DNA of 64,000 bases from Pseudomonas sp. sp1636 (GTDB lineage: Bacteria; Pseudomonadota; Gammaproteobacteria; Pseudomonadales; Pseudomonadaceae), in NCBI RefSeq assembly GCF_030376615.1, contig NZ_JARRAB010000013.1:1-64000 (forward strand), in the 5' to 3' direction. A program made the translations under genes and the position numbers. Of this stretch, positions 30,598-39,290 are shown one piece after another; the first letter of the stretch is position 1, and the number at the start of each line of letters is the position of its first letter. Under the pieces are notes generated by a model that was given only the letters and a program-made list of their open reading frames with translations, was not told the DNA's origin and did no database searches.

Positions 30598-32400
30598 ATG
30601 TTGAGATGGATGCGCAGTTCACTGCCGGTCAGAGCCGGCATGGCGGTGACCCTGATCGCCATACTGGCGCTGGGCAGCTCGCTCAGCGCCGGACTGATCG
30701 CCTGGTTCAGCGAGGACGATGCAGGAGCGATCAATACCGCCGGCTCCCTACGTATGGCCACCTACCGGCTTAATTGGCAACTCGAGGCGGGCGCGCCTGC
30801 GGACGTCATCGCCACGCTGCGCGACGACCTGCAGGTACGCCTGAACAGCGATAGCCTGCAACACCGCATCAGCAGCAGCCCGGACGATCCGCTGCACAAC
30901 ACCTACCTGGAGCTCCACCGCCTGTGGCAGGAGCAGTTGCGTCCAGCCCTGGATCGCGGCGATAAGCTCGCCTTCCAGCAGCACACCGACAATTTCGCCA
31001 CCCAGCTGGAGTATTTCGTCCTACTCCTGCAGAAGCAGAGCGAACGCCGCCAGGGCTGGCAGCAAAGCATCCAGGGTGCCGCCCTGTTGATCACCGTGAT
31101 CATTCTGCTGGTGGGCATGTACGAACTGCAGCTCAACGTGATCACTCCCCTGCAAGAGCTGGTCGGCGTCGCCGAGCGCTTCCGCAGCGGCGATCATGGC
31201 GCACGGGTCGAGTTCCGCTCCGAAGACGAACTGGGCCAGATGGCCCTGAGCTTCAACGCCATGGCCGAGACTATCGAGGAATCGCATCGAACCCTGGAAA
31301 GCCGGGTAGCACAGAAGACCCAGACCCTGGCACAAACCAACGCCGCCCTGGAACTGCTCTACCAGAGCAGCCGCAGCATGGCCACACGCCAGGCCAACGC
31401 CGAACGCCTCGACGAATTGATCAGCCGCTTCCAACAACGTCTACCGGGCCTGCGCCTGACGCTATGCCTGCAGGACAACATCCAGGCGCCCGCCGAGCAA
31501 CTGCTGGCACTGCACGGCAGCGAAAGCCGCGAGGTCTGCGCGCGCAGCGATTGCGCCACCTGCGAACACAAGATCAACCCCAGCCAGGCCACCTTCAGCA
31601 TCAGCAACCAGGGTAATGACCTGGGCGAACTGAAAGCCTACTTCCGCGACGGACACAGGCCGCAACCCTGGGAAACCGCCCTCATCCAGGCCCTGGCCAA
31701 CCAGGTCGGCACGGCGCTGTCGCTCAAGCGCCAGCGCGAACAGGAGCATCGCCTGCTGCTGCTGGACGAACGCACCATCATCGCCCGCGAGCTGCATGAC
31801 TCGCTGGCCCAGGCGTTGTCCTACATGAAGCTACAAGTCAGCCGCCTGCAAACCCTGATCCGCCGCGGCGAAAAAGCAGAAACCCTGGAGACCGTCAGCG
31901 GCGAGCTACGCGACGGGCTGAACACCGCCTACCGGCAACTGCGCGAGCTGCTGACCACCTTCCGCCTGCAGATCCAGGACGGCGGCCTCGACCAGGAACT
32001 CAAAGACACGGTGCAGGAGTTTGCCAAACGTGGCGACTTCAGCATCGAGCTGCAGATCGACCGCCTGGCCTTCCAGCTCTCGGCCAGCGAGCAGATCCAT
32101 CTGCTGCAGATCACCCGCGAGGCCCTGTCCAACTGTGCCCGCCACGCCCAGGCCAAGCACGCCTGGCTGCGCCTGCGGCAGATCGGCGAACAGGTCGAAT
32201 TGTCGATCGAAGACGATGGCTGCGGCTTTACCTTGGGTTTCGATCCGCGCCAGCACCACGGCCTGACCATCATGCAGGAGCGTGCACGCAGCCTGCATGG
32301 CCAGCTCCACATCGAAACCCGCGCCCCCCAGGGCACCCGTATCCACTTACAGTTCCGCCCCGAGTTCCTCGGGCGTCATGAAGAAGGTAGCGCCGCATGA
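30598..32400 (+). CDS. narX: Nitrate/nitrite sensor histidine kinase
   Basis: 600 residues. TM1 about 14-36, periplasmic four-helix sensor with P-box 'AINTAGSLRMATYRLNW' (about 44-60), TM2 about 159-178, then HAMP and a Cys-bearing central domain (C314, C319, C322 in 'CARSDCATCEHK'). The HisKA_3 dimerisation site has His400 in 'IIARELHDSLAQALSYMKLQ'. A HATPase domain with 'EALSNCARHAQA' and 'IEDDGCGF' follows. It senses nitrate and phosphorylates NarL. Divergent from narK1; the stop overlaps the narL ATG (ATGA). Confidence 0.96.
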   Translation: MLRWMRSSLPVRAGMAVTLIAILALGSSLSAGLIAWFSEDDAGAINTAGSLRMATYRLNWQLEAGAPADVIATLRDDLQVRLNSDSLQHRISSSPDDPLHNTYLELHRLWQEQLRPALDRGDKLAFQQHTDNFATQLEYFVLLLQKQSERRQGWQQSIQGAALLITVIILLVGMYELQLNVITPLQELVGVAERFRSGDHGARVEFRSEDELGQMALSFNAMAETIEESHRTLESRVAQKTQTLAQTNAALELLYQSSRSMATRQANAERLDELISRFQQRLPGLRLTLCLQDNIQAPAEQLLALHGSESREVCARSDCATCEHKINPSQATFSISNQGNDLGELKAYFRDGHRPQPWETALIQALANQVGTALSLKRQREQEHRLLLLDERTIIARELHDSLAQALSYMKLQVSRLQTLIRRGEKAETLETVSGELRDGLNTAYRQLRELLTTFRLQIQDGGLDQELKDTVQEFAKRGDFSIELQIDRLAFQLSASEQIHLLQITREALSNCARHAQAKHAWLRLRQIGEQVELSIEDDGCGFTLGFDPRQHHGLTIMQERARSLHGQLHIETRAPQGTRIHLQFRPEFLGRHEEGSAA

Positions 32401-33053
32401 AGCCATCCATCGGCCCCAGCATTCCCCTCCGCCACAGCATCCTGCTTGTCGATGACCACCCGATGATGCGCCGCGGCATGCGCCAGCTGCTCGAACTGGA
32501 AGCAGACTTCGAGATCGTCGGCGAGGCCGGGCATGGCGAAGAGGCCCTGCAATTGGTCGGCCAGCTGCAGCCCGAGCTGATCCTGCTGGACAACAACATG
32601 CCGCAGATGAACGGCCTGCAAACCCTGCGTCGTCTGCGCGAGATGCACTACCACGGCAAGGTGTTGATCTTCACCGTCTCCGATTCCGAAGACGATATCC
32701 GCGATGCCATGCGCCTGGATGCCGATGGCTATCTGCTCAAGGACATGGAACCGGAGCTGCTGATCCAGGCGCTTCGCGACGCCCTGCAAGGCAGCCTGGT
32801 GGTCAGCCCCACCCTGACCCGGATCCTCGCCCAGGCGCTACGCTCGCCACACGCCAGCGCGCAGGTCGACCTGACCGAGCGCGAACGTCAGGTGCTGAAG
32901 ACTATCGCCGCCGGCCACAGCAACAAGGTCATCGGCCACAAGCTCGGCATCACCGAGGGCACGGTCAAGGTTCATGTGAAAAACCTGCTGCACAAACTCG
33001 GCCTGCGCTCGCGCGTCGAAGCCGCGGTCTGGGCGATGGAGCACCTGCGCTAG
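32397..33053 (+). CDS. narL: Nitrate/nitrite response regulator
   Basis: 218 residues. Receiver domain with acidic pocket 'LLVDDHP' and phosphoacceptor Asp65 in 'LILLDNNMPQMNG', then a LuxR/GerE-type HTH ('LTERERQVLKTIAAGHSNKVIGHKLGITEGTVKVHVKNLLHKLG', about 157-200). When phosphorylated by NarX it binds TACYYMT heptamers, as found upstream of narK1. It is translationally coupled to narX and followed directly by a repeat-rich noncoding stretch. Confidence 0.96.
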   Translation: MKPSIGPSIPLRHSILLVDDHPMMRRGMRQLLELEADFEIVGEAGHGEEALQLVGQLQPELILLDNNMPQMNGLQTLRRLREMHYHGKVLIFTVSDSEDDIRDAMRLDADGYLLKDMEPELLIQALRDALQGSLVVSPTLTRILAQALRSPHASAQVDLTERERQVLKTIAAGHSNKVIGHKLGITEGTVKVHVKNLLHKLGLRSRVEAAVWAMEHLR

Positions 33054-33240
33054 CAGACCGCTGAAAAGGCCATGTACCGGTTAACTGTTGCCAACACGCG
33101 GTTAGGTGTGAGGGTCTATCCGTAGGAGCGTCTTCAGCCACGAAATTCGCGGATAAACCCTACAACCGCACGCCCCTCATGCGCCCCGTAACTGGGGTGT
33201 GGCCTTGAAAAACGCAGGTAGTTTTGCAACTGCCTGCTAA
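33051..33240. repeat. Composite intergenic repeat with REP-like hairpin
   Basis: The ends TAGCAGACCGCTGAAAA (33051) and, in reverse, TTAGCAGGCAGTTGCAAAA (33240) resemble the dispersed inverted-repeat family at 4402 but are more diverged. Inside, AGGGTCTATCCG (33111-33122) pairs with CGGATAAACCCT (33150-33161) around GTAGGAGCGTCTTCAGCC, a typical Pseudomonas REP-like unit. It lies between the convergent narL and carbonic anhydrase genes and may terminate both. Confidence 0.4.
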
Positions 33241-33280
33241 GGGTGCTTCGCGTTCACCGTCAATGGCAAATGACGCCCAT

Positions 33281-33907
33281 TCACTGGTCGTAGAGAAAGG
33301 TATCGTCGAGCTGGTCGGCAGCGCTGACGGTGACCTGCAGGTCGTTGACCAGACCGTCGCTCAAGCCGTAGATCCAGCCATGCACCGCCAGCGGCTGCCC
33401 CCGCCTCCAAGCGTTCTGCACGATGGTGGTGTGACAGACATTGCGCACCTGGCGCTGTACGTTCAGCTCGCACAGCAGGTTAACCTGCGCCTCCGTCGCC
33501 AAACCCTGAAAACGCTCCCGATTCTGGTGATAGAGCGCCTTGAGCGCTCGCAGCCAGTTGTCGATCAGGCCCATCGCCTCATGCCCCAAGGCCGCGCGCA
33601 CCCCGCCACAGCCATAGTGACCGCAGACGATCACCTGCTTGACCTGCAACACGTCGACCGCGTACTGCAGCACCGAGAGAAAATTCATGTCGGTGGCCAC
33701 CACCATATTGGCCACGTTGCGGTGCACGAACAGCTCGCCCGGCATCAGGCCGACCACCTCATTGGCCGGCACCCGACTGTCCGAGCAACCGATCCAGAGA
33801 AACTCCGGGCGTTGCTGGGCGGCCAGGCGCGCGAAGAATTCCGGATCCCGGGCCCGAAGCGATTCGGCCCAGAAGCGGTTATTAGCCAACAGTTGCTCAA
33901 TGTCCAT
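33281..33907 (-). CDS. can: Beta-class carbonic anhydrase
   Basis: 208 residues from the ATG at 33907, which follows a strong AGGAGGT; the longer frame has no such site. Zinc ligand motifs 'CSDSRVPANEV' (Cys and Asp, about 42-44) and 'CGHYGCGGVRAAL' (His and Cys, about 98-101) are intact. It interconverts CO2 and bicarbonate in the cytoplasm. A weak Anr-like sequence (TTGTCGCAGATCAA, 33978-33991) lies upstream and is too degenerate to call. Adjacent to the divergent porin gene. Confidence 0.93.
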   Translation of the reverse strand: MDIEQLLANNRFWAESLRARDPEFFARLAAQQRPEFLWIGCSDSRVPANEVVGLMPGELFVHRNVANMVVATDMNFLSVLQYAVDVLQVKQVIVCGHYGCGGVRAALGHEAMGLIDNWLRALKALYHQNRERFQGLATEAQVNLLCELNVQRQVRNVCHTTIVQNAWRRGQPLAVHGWIYGLSDGLVNDLQVTVSAADQLDDTFLYDQ

Positions 33908-34033
33908 CACACCTCCTGATCGGCCCATCGACGATGAGGGCGAGGCCGAGCATAAGCGTGGAACATGCTCGACAGAATTGTCGCAGATCAATACCCACTG
34001 CGCTCAACTGCCGCAGCCAATGCCTGAGCAAAC

Positions 34034-34047
34034 TTGATGGCAATCAA
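34034..34047 (+). promoter_or_regulatory. Perfect Anr/Dnr box upstream of the porin gene
   Basis: TTGATGGCAATCAA matches TTGAT-N4-ATCAA at all ten positions. The centre is 66 bp before the porin ATG, nearly the same spacing as at narK1, ubiU and the HemN-like gene. Anaerobic or NO-dependent induction of the porin is therefore likely. Confidence 0.85.
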
Positions 34048-34106
34048 CAGCCGAAAACCGCCGGCCATTATCGTCAGCGCCAACCCCATCCCGCGGAGCA
34101 ACCTGC

Positions 34107-35330
34107 ATGAAAAGTCCAAGCCTCAGCCCCCTGGCCATCGCCCTGCTGTGCCTCAGCACGCCCCTGCTAGCCGCCGAGGATTTCAGCAACCTGCTAACCC
34201 AGGGCAAAGCCATTGTCGACGCCCGCTACCGCTACGAACACGTCGACCAGGACAACGCCCTGAACCACGCCAACGCCCAGACCCTGCGCACCCGCGTCGG
34301 CTTCCAGTCCGGCAAGTGGTACGGCCTCTCCGCCCTGATCGAGGCGGACAACGTCAGCCGCATCGGCGACGCCAGCTACAACAGCACGCGCAACGGCCAG
34401 ACCGACTTTTCCGTAGTCGCCGACCCGGACGGCAGCGAAGTCAACCAGGCCCTGCTGCGCTATGACCACAGCCTGGGCAACGCCGTGGTCGGCCGTCAGC
34501 GCATCAACCTGGACAACCAGCGCTTCGTCGGTGGCGTCGGCTGGCGGCAGAACGAGCAGACCTATGACGGCGTGCTCGGCCAGCTCAAGCCGCTGGACGG
34601 TCTGACCCTGACCTACGCCTATATCGACAACATCAACAGCATCTTCGGCCCCGGCGACAATCGTTTCGATACCGCTGCCAACCCGGCCAATATCGAAGGC
34701 CACAGCCACCTGCTGAATGCCCAATATGTGCTCATGCCGGAGTTGACCGTCACCGCCTACCAGTACCGCTTGGGCCTGGACAACCTGCTGGCTGGCAACC
34801 AGTCGAGCCAGACCAGCGGCCTGCGCGCCAACGGCGCCATCGCCGGCGTCAGCTACGTCCTGGAATACGCGCAGCAAAAGGACTATGCCGACAACCCGCA
34901 GGATCTGGACAGCGACTACTACCTGGCGGAACTGGGTTACACGCTCAAAGGCGTGACGCTCAAAGGCGGCTACGAAGTGCTCGGCGGCGACTCGGGACCG
35001 GGCAATCGCGCCTTCCAGACCCCGCTGGCGACCAAGCACGCCTTCCAGGGCTGGGCCGACATCTTCCTGCTGACCCCGGCCAACGGGGTCAAGGACGCCT
35101 ACTTCGGCGCCACCGCAGCGCTGTTCGGCGGCAATCTGGCGGCCTGGTACCACGACTTCCGCGCCGAGCAAGGCAGCAGCCAGTACGGCGAGGAAATCGA
35201 TGTCTCCTACGCCCACCCGATTCCCGGCGTGAAAGGCCTGGTCGGCCTGATCAAGTACGCCGGCTACGATGCCGACGACTTCTCCGTGGACACCGACAAG
35301 CTGTGGCTGCAGGCGCAGTACAGCTATTGA
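34107..35330 (+). CDS. Outer-membrane beta-barrel porin, alginate-export-like
   Basis: 407 residues. Signal peptide 'LAIALLCLSTPLLAAE' (cleavage about 22). The mature chain is an alternating-pattern beta barrel starting 'ARYRYEHVDQDNALNHANAQTLRTRVGF' and ending in an aromatic strand 'WLQAQYSY', as required for BAM recognition. It resembles the alginate_exp porin family, but neighbours give no hint of alginate. The perfect Anr/Dnr box and location between narXL and dnr suggest a channel for anions such as nitrate or nitrite under anoxia. That is inference only. Confidence 0.8.
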   Translation: MKSPSLSPLAIALLCLSTPLLAAEDFSNLLTQGKAIVDARYRYEHVDQDNALNHANAQTLRTRVGFQSGKWYGLSALIEADNVSRIGDASYNSTRNGQTDFSVVADPDGSEVNQALLRYDHSLGNAVVGRQRINLDNQRFVGGVGWRQNEQTYDGVLGQLKPLDGLTLTYAYIDNINSIFGPGDNRFDTAANPANIEGHSHLLNAQYVLMPELTVTAYQYRLGLDNLLAGNQSSQTSGLRANGAIAGVSYVLEYAQQKDYADNPQDLDSDYYLAELGYTLKGVTLKGGYEVLGGDSGPGNRAFQTPLATKHAFQGWADIFLLTPANGVKDAYFGATAALFGGNLAAWYHDFRAEQGSSQYGEEIDVSYAHPIPGVKGLVGLIKYAGYDADDFSVDTDKLWLQAQYSY

Positions 35331-35413
35331 TTGACAGGCTCGGTGGTTTTTTACCGAGCGCACCCTGGGCGCGTCTTCCCCTGTGGGAGGGCGCCCTCCC
35401 CTGGAGAGACTCC

Positions 35414-36187
35414 ATGCGCAAAAAAAACTGGTGCGGGCTGCTGCTCAGCCTGGTGCTCCTCAGCCCTTCGGTGTGGGCAGCCATCGGCACCGCTGAAGCG
35501 GTCAACCTGTCGGGCATGCAGCGCATGCTCAGCCAACGCATCGCCAAGAATTACCTGATGATCGGCGCCGAGGTTCGGCCTGAACAGGCCCGTCAGCAGC
35601 TCGATGAGAGCCTGGCACGTTTCGAAAGCAACCTCCTCGCCCTGGATGACTATGCCTCCAGCCCGCCCATCGAACAACAGCTGCAGCGCGTCGCCCTGCG
35701 CTGGCAGGAGTACCGCAACCTGATTATGCAGCACCCCGAACCCGACTCCGCAATGCAGGTGCTGAGCCTCAGCGACCAACTGCTCGCCGAAAGCGAGGCC
35801 TTGGTGACACAGATCGAACGCTCCAGCGGCGCTCGTACTGCACAACTGGTCAACCGCAGTGGACGCCAGCGCATGCTCAGCCAGCGCATCGCCAAGCTGT
35901 ATCTGGCACTGAGCTGGAAGCTGCCGGACAAAGAGCTGCAGACCCAGTTTGAGCTGGCAGTGGACGAGTTCAATCAGGCCATGGAAGAGTTGCGCGCGGC
36001 CCCGGAAAACAATGCGGCGATCAACACGGCACTGGCCAAGGCCAGCGCCCAATGGGAATTCTCGCAACGCGGTTTTCACCTGTCCGAGGACGCCCGCTAT
36101 GTGCCGACGCTGATCAGCGTAACCTGCGAGACGCTGCTCAAGCAGATGGACGGCCTGACTCGCGCCTACGCCGAGCTGCCCCTTTAG
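35414..36187 (+). CDS. Secreted double P-box (PilJ/NarX-like sensor domain) protein
   Basis: 257 residues from the ATG at 35414, with GGAGAG upstream; the longer frame lacks support. Signal peptide 1-22 ends at 'SVWA'. Two related four-helix halves follow, each opening with a P-box-like motif: GMQRMLSQRIAKNYL (34-48) and GRQRMLSQRIAKLYL (150-164), as in the nitrate-sensing PilJ/NarX/McpN domains. There is no transmembrane helix after the leader and no output domain, so it looks like a free periplasmic binding or partner protein. It lies 83 bp after the porin and 85 bp before dnr. Function unknown. Confidence 0.8.
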   Translation: MRKKNWCGLLLSLVLLSPSVWAAIGTAEAVNLSGMQRMLSQRIAKNYLMIGAEVRPEQARQQLDESLARFESNLLALDDYASSPPIEQQLQRVALRWQEYRNLIMQHPEPDSAMQVLSLSDQLLAESEALVTQIERSSGARTAQLVNRSGRQRMLSQRIAKLYLALSWKLPDKELQTQFELAVDEFNQAMEELRAAPENNAAINTALAKASAQWEFSQRGFHLSEDARYVPTLISVTCETLLKQMDGLTRAYAELPL

Positions 36188-36207
36188 AGCGAGCTGCCCC
36201 TTTAGAG
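36172..36207 (+). repeat. Perfect 18-bp tandem duplication spanning a stop codon
   Basis: CGAGCTGCCCCTTTAGAG occurs twice head to tail (36172-36189 and 36190-36207). The first copy holds the TAG stop of the double P-box gene. The end of the second copy forms AGAGGTA (36204-36210), a NarL-type heptamer in reverse, upstream of dnr. Confidence 0.9.
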
Positions 36208-36272
36208 GTAGTGCCGAGGAGGAATGGGCACCCCTGTAGCGCGCACCTAATATGGCGCCACGGAGGTGAACC

Positions 36273-36950
36273 ATGCTGACCGATTTCACGACCCTTGAAA
36301 CCCTGCGCCAGCACCACCTATTCGACAAATTACCCGAATCGGCGTTTATCGAGGTAGGCAACCTGGCGAACTTCCGGCGCCTGGACAGCAGCGACATCCT
36401 CTTTCACCAAGGCGATCTGGCAGAGCGCTTCTACCTGCTGCTGGAGGGGCAGATAATCCTGACCCGCGTGCTACCGGAAGGTAACGAAAAACTGGTCGAG
36501 GTTATCCAGCCCGGGCAGGTTTTTGCCGATGCCCTGCTGTTCTGCGACACGCGCCACTATCCGGTGACCGCCAGCGCACTGAAACCCAGTTGTCTGGTAA
36601 GCATTGACGGCGCCCACTATCGCCACCTACTCGAAGTGCAACCGAGTATCTGCCTGGAATTGCTGGCCAGTTTCAGCACTCGCCTGCACCAGCGGCTCAC
36701 TGAAATCGACACCCTGGCCGTGGCCAATGCCAGCCGCCGCGTGGTGCGCTTTCTCTGTCAGGAACAAGCGGCCGGCAATGGGCAGATCAAGCTCAGCGTG
36801 CCGAAACGCCTGATCGCCTCGCAACTTGGCATCCAGCCGGAAACCTTCTCGCGCATCCTCCATCGCCTGATCGATGCCGGATTGATCGCCATGGAACGCC
36901 GCAATATTCGCATCATCAATACGCTCAGACTGGCCAGCTACCACGAGTGA
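36273..36950 (+). CDS. dnr: Dnr-type Crp/Fnr transcriptional regulator
   Basis: 225 residues. Cyclic-nucleotide-binding-like sensor domain ('ILFHQGDLAERFYLLLEGQIILTRVLPEGNEKLVEVIQPGQVFADALLF', about 42-90), dimer helix (about 115-150) and Crp-type HTH with recognition helix 'QPETFSRILHRL' (about 188-199; Glu, Ser and Arg read TTGAT half sites). The N-terminal cysteines of Anr/Fnr are absent, which places it with the heme/NO-responsive Dnr group that turns on denitrification genes. GGAGGTGAACC precedes the ATG. dnr versus a sister DNR-like paralogue cannot be settled here. Confidence 0.88.
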   Translation: MLTDFTTLETLRQHHLFDKLPESAFIEVGNLANFRRLDSSDILFHQGDLAERFYLLLEGQIILTRVLPEGNEKLVEVIQPGQVFADALLFCDTRHYPVTASALKPSCLVSIDGAHYRHLLEVQPSICLELLASFSTRLHQRLTEIDTLAVANASRRVVRFLCQEQAAGNGQIKLSVPKRLIASQLGIQPETFSRILHRLIDAGLIAMERRNIRIINTLRLASYHE

Positions 36951-37104
36951 GGCAAGGGCTGCGGCTCCCCCTTCCAAGCAGGCCAAGCAGGCACACCGCT
37001 CGACGGCGCAGCGCTCGATGGATCCCCGCCCCGCCCATTACGCTATTGATCATCTACCGCCGTAAGCGCGGCGTGGCGGGCTGACTGCCCACCACGCCGC
37101 CCCG

Positions 37105-38700
37105 TCAAACCTGCAAACGGAAGCGTCCGGTCAGCGATTGCAGGCCATCCATGCTCAGGGTGATGGCTTGGCTGGTCGACTCGGTATCGCGGGTAGAAAC
37201 CGCCGCCTGATCGGCGACGCCGGCAATATGGGTCAGCGAACGGTGCATGTCGTCGGCCACCTGGCACTGCTCCTCGGCCGCCGTGGCAATCTGGTTGGTC
37301 ATGCCGCGAATGGTCTGTACCGCGCCGACGATGTTTTCCAGGGCGCCCTGCGCCGCTTCGATCTGCTGCAAGGTGGCATCGCTGCCACGCCGCGACTCAT
37401 CCATGGCCCGGCTGGCACGCTCGGTCTGCAGCTGCAGGCGCTCGATCAGGCTGCTGATTTCGCCGGCGGAACTCTGGGTGCGCGCGGCCAGGCTGCGTAC
37501 TTCGTCGGCGACCACGGCAAAACCCCGCCCCTGCTCACCCGCCCTGGCCGCTTCGATGGCCGCGTTGAGCGCGAGCAGGTTGGTCTGGTCGGCAATGGCA
37601 CTGATCACCTCGAGCACCCGACCGATTTCCTGGCTGTCTGCAGCCAGTTGCAACATCAACTCGGACAACCCATCGACATGCCCGGACAGCTCGCGAATGG
37701 CGGCAACCGAACTGCGCATGACTGTGCGGCCATTGCCGGTTTCGCTGTCGGCGGTATCGGCCGCCGATGCCGCCGCTACTGTGCTGCGCGCCACTTCTTG
37801 GGAGGTGGCGAGCATTTCATGCATGGCCGTGGCCACCTGATCGATCTCGGCCTGCTGCCCGACCACGTTGCGCGCACTCTCGCCGGCAACCGCCGCCATG
37901 CGACTGCAATGGCCATCGGCCTCATCCGCGGCCTGACGCACCGCACGGATCATGTTGCTGACCTGTTGCAGCAGGCGGTTATAGGCCGTGCCGATCTGAC
38001 CCAATTCATTGTCGGCGTAATCCACCGCCAACTGCTGGGAAAAGTCGCCCCGACTGACCAGCTCGAGCCTGCCACGCAGTTCATCGATCTGGCGCATCAG
38101 CCAACTCATCCCGGCAACCCGCCCGAGCACCACCAACAACAGAATGGCCAAGGTCGAGCCCAGCGCCACCCAACGCTGCACGGTAGCGTTGCGATTGGCC
38201 TCGGCCGCCAGCAACAGCACCACGGCGTTGCTTTGCGCGAGCAGGGATTCCGAGTCGACGGCAAGCGCTTGCAGTGCGCCACTGTCGCCCCCGGCAACGG
38301 CCAATACCTTTGTGCGGTAATGTCCCCAGGACTGATCGACCTGACGCAGGCGTTCCTGGGCGACCGGCAGCTCTACCGCGGCGATGCCTTGGCCCTGATC
38401 ACCCTGCACCAGCAGCCGATGGGCATTCTCGAAGCGCTGCAGGGTGGCCTCTAGCTTCGCCAGCGGCAGCGCCCCCTGCGCGACCAGCAGGCCCTCCTTG
38501 GCCATTTTCTGGCTGAGCATGCGCTGTGCGCCGGCCACGTCCAGTTGCCTGGCATCCTGGTCGGACGTGAACAGCACCCCGGCAGTCAGTGCCGCACAGA
38601 GGAAGATCAGGCTGTAGGAAAAGAAGAATTGAGTGTTGATAGTACGCAGGCCAAAGCCGCGCAGGAGCCGCTGAATTGCGTGCGTCAGCGTGTCAGACAT
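37105..38700 (-). CDS. Methyl-accepting chemotaxis protein with PilJ-type nitrate sensor domain (McpN-like)
   Basis: 531 residues from the ATG at 38700, with AAGGAC upstream. TM1 about 30-50, then a periplasmic PilJ/NarX-type domain with P-box [15 protein letters not shown] (about 60-74), TM2 about 180-200, HAMP, and a long signalling coiled coil with the conserved hairpin tip '[36 protein letters not shown]'. This architecture equals the P. aeruginosa nitrate chemoreceptor McpN. Next to narXL, dnr and ubiUVT, a role in taxis to nitrate is a sound inference. The ligand is unproven. Confidence 0.88.
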   Translation of the reverse strand: MSDTLTHAIQRLLRGFGLRTINTQFFFSYSLIFLCAALTAGVLFTSDQDARQLDVAGAQRMLSQKMAKEGLLVAQGALPLAKLEATLQRFENAHRLLVQGDQGQGIAAVELPVAQERLRQVDQSWGHYRTKVLAVAGGDSGALQALAVDSESLLAQSNAVVLLLAAEANRNATVQRWVALGSTLAILLLVVLGRVAGMSWLMRQIDELRGRLELVSRGDFSQQLAVDYADNELGQIGTAYNRLLQQVSNMIRAVRQAADEADGHCSRMAAVAGESARNVVGQQAEIDQVATAMHEMLATSQEVARSTVAAASAADTADSETGNGRTVMRSSVAAIRELSGHVDGLSELMLQLAADSQEIGRVLEVISAIADQTNLLALNAAIEAARAGEQGRGFAVVADEVRSLAARTQSSAGEISSLIERLQLQTERASRAMDESRRGSDATLQQIEAAQGALENIVGAVQTIRGMTNQIATAAEEQCQVADDMHRSLTHIAGVADQAAVSTRDTESTSQAITLSMDGLQSLTGRFRLQV

Positions 38701-38729
38701 GTCGAGTCCTTTTGCATCATGCAATTGAA

Positions 38730-38743
38730 TTGATCATTATCAG
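38730..38743 (-). promoter_or_regulatory. Anr/Dnr-like box near the chemoreceptor start
   Basis: TTGATCATTATCAG matches nine of ten conserved bases. The centre is only 36 bp from the ATG at 38700. An activator centred at -41.5 would then place transcription start inside the gene, so the site may repress, or the true start codon may be further downstream. Confidence 0.45.
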
Positions 38744-38789
38744 ACGCTCGCAACATTACGGCCATCACACTTAAGGCGTACTTACCCTG

Positions 38790-39290
38790 TTACGAAAAAG
38801 CCTCGGCTTTGCCCTTAGGCGCAGGGACGTCAACCGCCTCGCCCAAGGCGCAGATCAGCTGCCACAGTTTCGGCGGCAAGCCTTCCGGGTCGAGGCTGTC
38901 CAGCAGGTTCTTGATGCCCAGCCCCAGGTCGGTATCGCCCTCGATCATCAGGCGGCGCCGGAAAAACAGAGTATCCGGATCCTCCTGACGGCTGGCCAGC
39001 AGCAGGAATTCGCGCCAGTTGCCGCGAATGCAGACATCCACCGGCGCCTCGGACGCAATGCGCAGGCCGTGCCGGTCGCGGGTCAGGCACCAGGCCAGCT
39101 GCAAATCGCTGATTTCCAAACGCAGCCAGCGGCCTTGCAGCAGGTCGAACTCGCCTGCAGCCAAGGGTTCGGCGAACAGCCGCGCAATCACCTTCTCCAG
39201 CACCAGGCGCTGCAGCGGGAATGGCACATGGCGCCCCAGCGGCAGCAGTGGCGGGCCGACGCGCATGGCCAGACGGGCGAAGTTCTTCAT
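38790..39290 (-). CDS. ubiT: UbiT, SCP2-domain accessory factor of O2-independent ubiquinone synthesis
   Basis: 166 residues. SCP2 sterol-carrier-like fold: 'PFPLQRLVLEKVIARLFAEPLAAGEFDLLQGRWLRLEISDL' (about 23-63) and 'DTLFFRRRLMIEGDTDLGLGIKNLLDSL' (about 106-133) match the UbiT/YhbT family, which binds lipids and works with UbiU-UbiV. Its ATG overlaps the ubiV stop by 4 bp. This is the third gene of ubiUVT, the arrangement corresponding to PA3913-PA3911 in P. aeruginosa, needed for denitrification. Confidence 0.92.
   Translation of the reverse strand: MKNFARLAMRVGPPLLPLGRHVPFPLQRLVLEKVIARLFAEPLAAGEFDLLQGRWLRLEISDLQLAWCLTRDRHGLRIASEAPVDVCIRGNWREFLLLASRQEDPDTLFFRRRLMIEGDTDLGLGIKNLLDSLDPEGLPPKLWQLICALGEAVDVPAPKGKAEAFS

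Noticed and set aside
33978..33991. TTGTCGCAGATCAA as an Anr box for carbonic anhydrase
   Set aside because: Only one half site is conserved; the other half has two mismatches, so it was not called.
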